This document shows, piece by piece, positions 26,052 through 33,388 of a stretch of DNA of 64,000 nt. The notes under the pieces were generated by a model. It worked only from the letters and a program-made list of their open reading frames with translations. It ran no database searches and was not told the origin of the DNA. The first letter of the stretch is position 1. Each line of letters opens with the position of its first letter. The translations under genes were made by a program, and so were the position numbers. Source of the stretch: Roseimaritima sediminicola (lineage in GTDB: Bacteria; Planctomycetota; Planctomycetia; Pirellulales; Pirellulaceae); the NCBI RefSeq assembly GCF_009618275.1, contig NZ_WIAD01000001.1, positions 310,001 to 374,000 on the forward strand, read 5' to 3'.

Positions 26052-28304
26052 TTAAACCAGACTTGTCGTTGGCGAAGTGGTTGTAGGGACTCGCACGCGT
26101 GGGTTCTCCCAGGGGGCGGTCAACTGCAGCACCAAGGCGGTGCCGCCGGCGGCCAACATGCCCCAGGGCTGCGGGATGGGCAACAACTGGCTGATCCCCC
26201 ATTCGACCACCACGGCCACGGCGATCGCCCACAGGCTGACCCGCCGAGTCCGCAGAGGATCCGTGTTCTTCCACCATCCGACGGCTCCCATCAGGATGGC
26301 AAAGTGCGCCATCATCGCGACCAAGCGCGGGGCTCCATCGAAATAAAAATTCTGGGGCAGGTCTTCGATCACATGCTCGGCCAGCGGACCTCCGCCGACG
26401 GGCAGCATCAGAAATTCCGACGCGGCGAACGCAAACGCACCGATCATCGCACCCACACCCGACAGGACCAGGCGCCGCGTGACGCCCTCGCCTTCATCGC
26501 GTTCCCACAGTTTGCCCATGCCCAGCATCACCAACGAAGCCACGGCGACGGTGGCGGCGGTCAGGGCGTAGGGAGCGATATTCAGCGGCGTGATGACCGT
26601 GTCGCGCAGGCCCACCAACGCGGCGACCAACCCCAACACCGCGGTCGTGACGACCGCGGCAGTGCTCGATCCGCTTAATTCTGTCAGCCGCGTGAGGCTG
26701 CGTTTGGCGCCCAGTTCGTTGCGTTTGTACTGCCGCCACTGCTTTATCGAGAGCGGACGCGGTCGCCGCGCGGCGGCGACGGACATCTGATGAGCTTCGG
26801 CGTAGGAAGGTTGCCGCCGCACACCCAGCACCATTTGGCGAACGATGTAATAAGGAACGTAGACGATTGCCATCACCGACAGCACGGGCAGCAACCATCC
26901 GGTGTTTACCATCACCAGGCCAATCGCCATGATCATCAGCGCCAGCCGCGTGCCGGGGTACGACTCGAGGCTCTTCCACCACCGCGCGAGGTCACCCAGC
27001 GAACCGCGGAGGGCTCGGGCGAGCGGCTCTTCGCCGGTCGAGGCGGCGCCGGCAGGCACGCCGCCGACGACCGTTCCCAGCGGCGCGGGCCGACCGGCGG
27101 TGGGCCGGACCACGCGAGCTCGAACCGGCGTTTCCTCATCCGGCACAGGACTGGTGCCCGTAGGCGCGGAGCCGACCGCATCCTCCGTCTCTACCGGCGG
27201 CGGGACGATCGCCGTTGGCGGCCCCGGGGTCTTGGCGACGAAACCGTAAGCGTCCAATTCGATTCCCAGCGGACGCACCATTTCGGCGACCGACTGCGGA
27301 CGCCGCTGAGGGTCCTTTTCCAACGCCCACTGGATCACTTCGCGGAACGGCGACTCGATGCCGCTCAGATCCGGGGTGGCCGTCAGGTGTTTCATCACGA
27401 TCTCGTGACTGCTCTCGCCGTCGAAGGGTACGCGACCGGTCAGCAGTTCACACAGGATGACGCCCATCGCGTAGATATCGATCTCGCGACCGTACTCGCC
27501 GCGGCCGATTTCGGGGGCCATGTAGTGAAACGTACCGATGCTTTCGGTGTGCCCGCCGCGGCGAGAACAGGAGATGAATTTGCTCAGCCCATAGTCGCCG
27601 ATTTTGATCGTGCCGGCGTCGTCGAAGATATTGCCGGGTTTCAAATCGCGGTGAACCAAACCGCTGGCGTGCAGGTGAGCCACTCCGGCGGCCAGTCCGG
27701 CGAAGCAGCGCAGCGTTTCTTCGTGGGACAACCCTTCGGGCGCGTCATCCAAGACTTCGCGCAAGTTTGGTCCCGCGATGTATTCCATCACGACCCAGGC
27801 CTGCTCGTCATCGTCGCGGCAAACGTCGTACAGTGAAACGAGGTTGGGGTGTTTCAGGTTCAGGCAGTGCGAGACGCCCCGCAGCTCGACCTCCAGGTTT
27901 CGCTGGATTCGCTTCAGGGCCACCTCTTTGCCGGCCTGGCTGACCGCAAAATACACCTCGCCAAAACCGCCCATGCCCACGCCACGACGGATCGTGTAGC
28001 GGTCCAAGGGCGACGTTCCGCTGGCATAGGTAAAGTGCATTTTGGGCGTCTGGGCGGAAAGGGGTTCGTCCGGACGGGCAATATGGTCCGAGGTCGGGGT
28101 ATCGGCCGCCGAGGGGTGCCCCATCAGGCGTCGTCCCTTTTCTAGTGTACCGGCAAGGGCGGCCATGACAGGATTTTCTCGCTTATGAGGAGCTTGCGAA
28201 GGGGAAGTGCTATCTTCCAAGGCCCGAGATTCGGGCCGAGAGGGCGCGCCGGGATCGCCCGAGTCTGCTGGGGGTGCCGCGGTGGCCGGTTGAAAGCGGT
28301 TCAT
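26052..28304 (-). CDS. Membrane-bound Ser/Thr protein kinase
   Basis: Hanks-type kinase of 750 residues. Start ATG at 28304 overlaps the preceding gene's stop (ATGA). The kinase domain is at about residues 100-370: glycine loop GVGMGGFGEVY (108-118), ATP-binding Lys in VALKRI (131), catalytic HRDLKPGN (218-225), DYG instead of DFG (237-239), and APE (263-265). All catalytic residues are present, so it should be active. A Pro-rich linker (about 395-460) leads to a C-terminal half with multiple membrane segments, for example LALMIMAIGLVMVNTGWLLP and AILMGAVGWW. The kinase domain comes before the membrane domain, so it probably faces the cytoplasm. It is encoded with an FHA-like protein, a natural reader of phosphothreonine. 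Confidence 0.93.
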   Translation of the reverse strand: MNRFQPATAAPPADSGDPGAPSRPESRALEDSTSPSQAPHKRENPVMAALAGTLEKGRRLMGHPSAADTPTSDHIARPDEPLSAQTPKMHFTYASGTSPLDRYTIRRGVGMGGFGEVYFAVSQAGKEVALKRIQRNLEVELRGVSHCLNLKHPNLVSLYDVCRDDDEQAWVVMEYIAGPNLREVLDDAPEGLSHEETLRCFAGLAAGVAHLHASGLVHRDLKPGNIFDDAGTIKIGDYGLSKFISCSRRGGHTESIGTFHYMAPEIGRGEYGREIDIYAMGVILCELLTGRVPFDGESSHEIVMKHLTATPDLSGIESPFREVIQWALEKDPQRRPQSVAEMVRPLGIELDAYGFVAKTPGPPTAIVPPPVETEDAVGSAPTGTSPVPDEETPVRARVVRPTAGRPAPLGTVVGGVPAGAASTGEEPLARALRGSLGDLARWWKSLESYPGTRLALMIMAIGLVMVNTGWLLPVLSVMAIVYVPYYIVRQMVLGVRRQPSYAEAHQMSVAAARRPRPLSIKQWRQYKRNELGAKRSLTRLTELSGSSTAAVVTTAVLGLVAALVGLRDTVITPLNIAPYALTAATVAVASLVMLGMGKLWERDEGEGVTRRLVLSGVGAMIGAFAFAASEFLMLPVGGGPLAEHVIEDLPQNFYFDGAPRLVAMMAHFAILMGAVGWWKNTDPLRTRRVSLWAIAVAVVVEWGISQLLPIPQPWGMLAAGGTALVLQLTAPWENPRVRVPTTTSPTTSLV

Positions 28305-28942
28305 AGCGACTCCAGTAGAAACGAAATGCCCAGTCCCTCCAGCCGGCGGCCGGGCGTCAACGCTCGCCAGGATTCGCCAGCGGCGACCGGTTTGACCTGC
28401 CACGCATCCTGCCGCCGCATCATCACCAGCGGTCCTTCGGCGTGGGAAACGCGCACGTGACAATCGTCCGTAGGCCCCAGCACCAGGGTGTCGTCCAGCC
28501 ACAACACGGCATCGACGTGCGGGCGAAAACGAGTCCGCCGATCCACTCGCAAGCGGGCCGACCCCGACAGGGGGTGCGGAACGTCAAAGTGAAAGGCGAC
28601 CCCGGAACCTAACTGAAAGCGATCGTCGGACCGCAGGAAGGCCGATTCGTGAATCCGCTGCGGACCCATCTGCACTCGGCCGTCTCGCGGGGCGAGCACA
28701 TAGCGACCGCTGTGCCGCGACAGTTCCGCTTCGCGGCGACGCAGGTCCGCCTGCACCGCGACGACCGTCTGGCCGTCGTCGTCCACCGCGACGCCGTTTG
28801 AACCGCCGCTTGCCGGTCCGCCGAGCAAAAACCGCGGCTGGTCGAGCAACAAAAAACCGCCGCCGCCATCAACCCACAGCAGCCACGAGCGCGGCGAGGC
28901 GGTCGGGCCGGGAGAGTCGTTGGCGGTTGGCAGCGTCATCAT
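28301..28942 (-). CDS. FHA-like protein coupled to the kinase
   Basis: About 213 residues from the double ATG at 28942/28939; a GTG at 29035 is a longer alternative. The sequence is beta-rich with two similar-looking halves: WVDGGGGFLLLDQPRFLLGG and VLWLDDTLVLGPTDDCHVRV each resemble the first strands of a forkhead-associated fold, and ELSRHSGRYVL resembles an S-R-H element. The classical FHA motif is weak, so this is a tentative fold assignment. The stop overlaps the kinase start, which implies equimolar synthesis. A likely role is scaffolding or sensing of phosphorylated targets of the kinase. Confidence 0.6.
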   Translation of the reverse strand: MMTLPTANDSPGPTASPRSWLLWVDGGGGFLLLDQPRFLLGGPASGGSNGVAVDDDGQTVVAVQADLRRREAELSRHSGRYVLAPRDGRVQMGPQRIHESAFLRSDDRFQLGSGVAFHFDVPHPLSGSARLRVDRRTRFRPHVDAVLWLDDTLVLGPTDDCHVRVSHAEGPLVMMRRQDAWQVKPVAAGESWRALTPGRRLEGLGISFLLESL

Positions 28943-29049
28943 CGAACCGTTGGCTTGGTTTGAAGGAATCGAACCGCCGCGGTGCACGGGCCCGCGGCGG
29001 TCAAAAACAAAGAACGCGGTGGCGGTTTCTCTCACCCATTCGCCGGGAT

Positions 29050-29859
29050 TTACTGCACCATTTCGATGGTCACCAATTGTTCACCGTCTTCGGCAGGGCC
29101 CTCGAAGTAAGCCGAGATTTCGTCCAGCAATTCCGACTGATCCGGCTCGTCCAAATCGATCCCGCCGAAGTACTGCGTGTCGACCGCCATAACCTCTTCC
29201 TCGACGTCGATTCGCGTGGCGATATCATCGAGCAGTTCGCGGGTTCGCGACAGCTGGCTATCGTCCAGGTTCAGGCTCGACGTGGTCTGTGCGACTCGCA
29301 GGGCCGACAATCGAGCCTGCAGGTTTTCGACTTCCACTTCCAACTGACGCTTGGCGCTCAGCATCGCGTCCATCCGTTCGTTGGCAGCGTCCAGAGAAGC
29401 TTGCCGGGCGACCAACTGCTGCTGCAGTTTGTCCACCGTTTGGCGCTGAGTCTTGAACCGCTTCCAGCGGGCGCTCAGGTCGTCGCGGACCTGGGCCGAG
29501 GTGTAGGTTTTGCCGGCGTAGGTGAAGCGATCGTCACCTTGCTTCAAATCGGCGCTCAGGCGTTCGATGTTCCGCTGGGCGTCGCCCAGGCGGTCGCTGG
29601 CCTGGTCGACTTGGCGTTCCAAGCGAGCGGTCGCGATTTTCTCGCGGGCGATTCGTTTGGCGTTCTCGGCGATCTCCGGCTCCAGGTCCGTAATCATCTG
29701 CCGCGCCCGATCGATTTCCCATTCCATGGGGATCAAGTCCTTGGTCGACTGGCTGACCTTATCGGCCGCCAATTGACCGTAGCTCCAAAGCCCGGTGCCC
29801 ATAACCACCCCCGAAAGCAGGGTTACGGCCGAACCGACAAGCAATATTTTCTTAAGCAT
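29050..29859 (-). CDS. Membrane-anchored coiled-coil protein
   Basis: Protein of 269 residues with start ATG at 29859 and GAGGA 8 nt upstream. A single N-terminal membrane segment (ILLVGSAVTLLSGVVMGTGL) is followed by a long alpha-helical coiled coil (about residues 45-215), broken by a short non-helical piece (FTYAGKTYTSAQV). The C-terminal about 40 residues are acidic. No enzymatic motif. It precedes the FHA-like and kinase genes on the same strand with a gap of about 107 nt, so it probably belongs to the same regulatory unit and could be a substrate or a sensor. I do not recognise the family with certainty. Confidence 0.75.
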   Translation of the reverse strand: MLKKILLVGSAVTLLSGVVMGTGLWSYGQLAADKVSQSTKDLIPMEWEIDRARQMITDLEPEIAENAKRIAREKIATARLERQVDQASDRLGDAQRNIERLSADLKQGDDRFTYAGKTYTSAQVRDDLSARWKRFKTQRQTVDKLQQQLVARQASLDAANERMDAMLSAKRQLEVEVENLQARLSALRVAQTTSSLNLDDSQLSRTRELLDDIATRIDVEEEVMAVDTQYFGGIDLDEPDQSELLDEISAYFEGPAEDGEQLVTIEMVQ

Positions 29860-30061
29860 CTGTGTGTCCTCGATTGCGAAGAAAGCAAGGTTTTGAACCA
29901 TTCACAGGGCTATTCGCCGCCGAGCGGGCGATCTTTGCAATTTTTGCAAAAAAAGCTCGCGAATCGGTTTCGCTGGACTTTCCCGGCGGAGTGTGAGAAA
30001 CTGAAACGACTTGTCGCGGGACCTTGCCGTCTACTCTCTTAATCTCTCTTCCCGGAGCGGA

Positions 30062-31180
30062 ATGATGCAGAAGCGTCTGCAAGCCGGCTTTACGCTGGTC
30101 GAACTGTTGGTGGTGATCACCATCATAGGCATCCTGATGGGGCTGGCCCTGCCGGCGATCAACATGGCGCTCGAAGCGGCGCGCCGAGCCACCTGCAACG
30201 CCAACCTCAAGGGCATGAGCCAGGGCGTGATCGGTTACCACGGCTCCAAGGATTCGATGCCCAAGTACGTTAAAAGTTTCGGACAGTACACGGCCACCTC
30301 GCCCGATCCGGCCGACCCCGGCAGCACGCCTTCGGCACACCACAAGTTGGGCGGATGGCAGGTTTCGATTCTGGGCCACATCGATCAACAACCCACCTAC
30401 GAGCGTTGGAACGAGGACCGCTATCCGCTGCTCACCGCCAATGCCGGCAACGCCGGCCCGAACGGCTACAGCAAAGCCACTGCGCCGACGCTGGAAGTCT
30501 TTCAGTGTCCCAGCAACCCGTTGTTCTCCGACGCCATCGGTCCCAACAGCTACGTCGCCAATACCGGCATGGCGGCCGACCCGGGCAACCGGTACTTTGC
30601 GCCACAGCCGCCGGCATCTACGACGGCCTTCGCTATCAGCCAATCCAAAGCCAACACCATTTTTAACAATGGGCATAGCGCTTATGGCGTTCCAGCCGGA
30701 CCCAAGGTGCGTATGGACGACATCGACGATGGGCTGACCAACACAATGCTGTTGTCGGAGAATGTTCAAGCCCAATCGTGGCATCTGGTGGGTTTCGGTT
30801 CCGGCCTTAACCACCTGGACCCGGACAACAACCTCAGCACGCCGGCACCCTACCCGGTGGCTTCGCGTTACCTGCAGGGCATGGTCTGGCACTACTTCGA
30901 CAAGCAGGGTGCAGGCGGTGCCGGTGCCGTCGCCGCCCCTGAATACCAGATCAACGGTGGCGATACGTTGTTCACGCCGATGAACAACGGCAACATGGCC
31001 GTGCTCGCCCGGCCCTCTTCCGAACACGCCGATGGCGTGAACGTGGCGATGGCCGATGGTTCGACGCGGTTCATCACCGAATCGATCGACTACCGCGTGT
31101 ACCAAGCGCTGCTGACGCCCAAAGGCAAATCCAGCAACGTTCCGTTCCCGGAATACGTGCCCACCGACGACGACATGTAA
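30062..31180 (+). CDS. DUF1559 protein with type IV pilin-like N-terminus
   Basis: Protein of 372 residues. The ATG at 30062 (followed by a second ATG) has CGGAG about 6 nt upstream. The N-terminus FTLVELLVVITIIGILMG (from residue 10) is a prepilin cleavage/methylation segment: cleavage is expected before the Phe and the hydrophobic helix anchors the protein. The C-terminal SBP_bac_10/DUF1559 region includes FQCPSNP, SYVANTG, RMDDIDDGLTNTMLLSE and the closing HADGVNVAMADGSTRFI. These proteins are very numerous in planctomycetes and probably use a type II secretion-like apparatus; their role is unknown. A strong terminator follows. Confidence 0.93.
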   Translation: MMQKRLQAGFTLVELLVVITIIGILMGLALPAINMALEAARRATCNANLKGMSQGVIGYHGSKDSMPKYVKSFGQYTATSPDPADPGSTPSAHHKLGGWQVSILGHIDQQPTYERWNEDRYPLLTANAGNAGPNGYSKATAPTLEVFQCPSNPLFSDAIGPNSYVANTGMAADPGNRYFAPQPPASTTAFAISQSKANTIFNNGHSAYGVPAGPKVRMDDIDDGLTNTMLLSENVQAQSWHLVGFGSGLNHLDPDNNLSTPAPYPVASRYLQGMVWHYFDKQGAGGAGAVAAPEYQINGGDTLFTPMNNGNMAVLARPSSEHADGVNVAMADGSTRFITESIDYRVYQALLTPKGKSSNVPFPEYVPTDDDM

Positions 31181-31228
31181 GACTTGGGCCGCAAACCAGA
31201 CAACGCACCCGAGACCGATTGCTTACCC

Positions 31229-31262
31229 AACGCCGGCGTTTTCGAACGCCGGCGTTTTTTTA
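31229..31262 (+). terminator. Rho-independent terminator of the DUF1559 gene
   Basis: Stem AACGCCGGCG with loop region TTTTCGAA and matching arm CGCCGGCGTT, followed by a run of Ts. It lies 48 nt after the stop codon. Confidence 0.92.
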
Positions 31263-31375
31263 TGGGTCGGACCAGCGGACGGCACAGCGCAGACGGTGTG
31301 GGAGCGTGGCTTGATAATGGAGCGGTTTGCGAGAGGAGGCGGGCACGCTTCATCGCGCACCAGCAACCCACCTCG

Positions 31376-31440
31376 TTTCCTCCCCTCTCCCCCAAAGCGC
31401 CGCGAGCGTCAGCGAGTGAAGTTTTGGGGGAGAGGGGCCG
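31376..31440. repeat. Palindrome of family P
   Basis: CCCCTCTCCCCCAAA and its complement, around a loop with GCGCCGCGAGCGTCAGCGAG. The rest of the 654-nt gap between the DUF1559 and ceramidase-like genes holds only the terminator and the two tandem arrays. Confidence 0.75.
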
Positions 31441-31494
31441 AGGGTGAGGGGGAGCGTCAACGCAACCACCTGTCACGCTCCATCATTTAAAACC

Positions 31495-31616
<122 letters not shown>

Positions 31617-31620
31617 ATCC

Positions 31621-31725
31621 AACCAACAACCAACAACCAACAACCAACAACCAACAACCAACAACCAACAACCAACAACCAACAACCAACAACCAACAAC
31701 CAACAACCAACAACCAACAACCAAC
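31621..31725. repeat. Heptanucleotide tandem array AACCAAC, 15 copies
   Basis: Fifteen perfect 7-bp units, placed six bases after the hexamer array and about 110 bp before the ceramidase-like gene. Confidence 0.95.
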
Positions 31726-31834
31726 TCTCCCCACGCCCCACACCCTCGTCGCGATCGATTAAACTGGTCGGCGTTTCCCACCGGCCCTTGTTGTGGCTTG
31801 CCCCCACCTCGCTCCTCCTACTGGCTGAACCGCT

Positions 31835-33388
31835 ATGCGCCCCCCTCGTTGGCTGACGTTCTGTGCCCTTCGCCCGCCTGCTGTGTTTCTCCTGTGGACG
31901 CTGCTCTGCGCCGCCTCTGCCGTGGCGCAGGATTCTGCGTCCGGAGATCCGGCGTCCGCGCCGGACTCGCCTGCTTCCGAACCGCTTCGTTTGGCTCGTT
32001 TCGATCTGGATGCCACGCCGCCGGTCGGTTCGATGATGGCTTACGACCGAGTGGTTCGCCACGACGAACTGGGGCTGCGCTGCCGCGGCATCGTCCTGTT
32101 GGGCGCCGAACAGCCGATCGTGCTGTGCGCGATCGACTGGATTGGCGTCGGCAACGAATCCCAGGACGTGTTCAAGCGAGTTCTGGCCGAAGCGGCCGGG
32201 ACGACGCCCGAACGAGTGGCCGTCCACGCCCTGCATCAGCATGATGCCCCACGCTGTGACTTCGGGGCCGAGCAGGTGCTGCACGAAGCTGGCATCAGCG
32301 ATCTCGGTCCGCATGACGCATCGTTTGCCCGCAGCTGGCTGAAGAAATTAAAACCGGCCGTCGCCGCCTCGCTGGAGCAGACGGTACCGATCACGCACGC
32401 CGGCTTCGGTGTTGCAAACGTCGAACAGGTCGCCTCCAACCGCCGGATCCTGAATGATCAGGGCGTGGTGCGGGCGGTGCGTTACACCACCTGTACCGAC
32501 CCGGACCTGCGTGCCGAACCCGAAGGCGTCGTCGATCCGGAGCTGAGCGCGCTGTCGTTCTGGAACGACGACCAAAGCGTCGCCGTGCTGACCTATTACG
32601 CAACGCACCCGCAGAGTTACTACCGCACGGGGGTCCCGAGCAGCGACTTTCCCGGCATCGCCAGGTTTCTGCGCGGCCAGGAGTTGCCGACCGCCCTGCA
32701 TGTGCATTTCACCGGCGCGGGCGGCAACATCGGAGCCGGCAAGTACAATGACGGCAGCAAAGAGAATCGCGTGCTGTTGGCCGGTCGCGTCGCCGCGGCG
32801 ATGAAACAGGCGTTTGACAACACGGAGCGATTTCCCTTGTCGGCCCAGGACATCGGCTGGACCACTCAGGGCGTCGCCCTGCCGCCTGCCGAACATCTCG
32901 ACGCCGACGCACTGCGGCAACAGCTCAGCGGGCCGACGCCGACCAACACCATCCAAGCCTCCACCCGGCTGGCCTACCTGCGGCGCTACGAACGAGGTGA
33001 AAAGATCTTGCTGCAGTGCTTGCGGGTGGGCGACGTGCGCATCCTGCACCTGCCGGGCGAGTTGTTCGTCGAATACCAATTGGCCGCCAAAGCGATGCGC
33101 AGCGATCTGCACGTGGCCATGGCTGCCTATGGTGATTACGGCACCGCTTACATCGGCACGGCCGAAGCGTATTCGCAGGGCGGTTACGAAACCAGTCCGC
33201 GAGCCACCTGCGTCGACCAGCGGGCCGAACCGATCCTGATGGACGCCATGGCCAAGCTGCTCGAGGCCGCTCCGCCGGCACAGGCCGCAGCGGCCCGCGC
33301 TCCCCAAACGAAAACCAATACCGAAACCAACACCAACATCAACACCAAAACCACCAACGCAGCGAACCACACGGAGACCGCCGAATGA
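31835..33388 (+). CDS. Neutral/alkaline ceramidase-like secreted protein
   Basis: Exported protein of 517 residues with signal peptide FLLWTLLCAASAVAQ. It resembles the N-terminal domain of neutral ceramidases as found in planctomycetes: RGIVLLGAEQPIVLCAIDW, a HALHQHDAP metal-type motif near residue 130, YYATHPQSYY near residue 252, and HVHFTGAGGNIGAGKYNDG near 290, which parallels the ceramidase nucleophile region. Whether it cleaves ceramide or another amide/lipid is unknown. The C-terminus ends in a Thr/Asn-rich tail (TNTETNTNINTKTTNA). The stop codon overlaps the start of the PVC dehydrogenase (ATGA), indicating joint expression. Confidence 0.78.
   Translation: MRPPRWLTFCALRPPAVFLLWTLLCAASAVAQDSASGDPASAPDSPASEPLRLARFDLDATPPVGSMMAYDRVVRHDELGLRCRGIVLLGAEQPIVLCAIDWIGVGNESQDVFKRVLAEAAGTTPERVAVHALHQHDAPRCDFGAEQVLHEAGISDLGPHDASFARSWLKKLKPAVAASLEQTVPITHAGFGVANVEQVASNRRILNDQGVVRAVRYTTCTDPDLRAEPEGVVDPELSALSFWNDDQSVAVLTYYATHPQSYYRTGVPSSDFPGIARFLRGQELPTALHVHFTGAGGNIGAGKYNDGSKENRVLLAGRVAAAMKQAFDNTERFPLSAQDIGWTTQGVALPPAEHLDADALRQQLSGPTPTNTIQASTRLAYLRRYERGEKILLQCLRVGDVRILHLPGELFVEYQLAAKAMRSDLHVAMAAYGDYGTAYIGTAEAYSQGGYETSPRATCVDQRAEPILMDAMAKLLEAAPPAQAAAARAPQTKTNTETNTNINTKTTNAANHTETAE

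Noticed and set aside
29852-31105. 417-codon minus-strand frame opposite the DUF1559 gene
   Set aside because: Composition follows the antisense of a clear DUF1559 coding sequence, and it has no recognisable domain.
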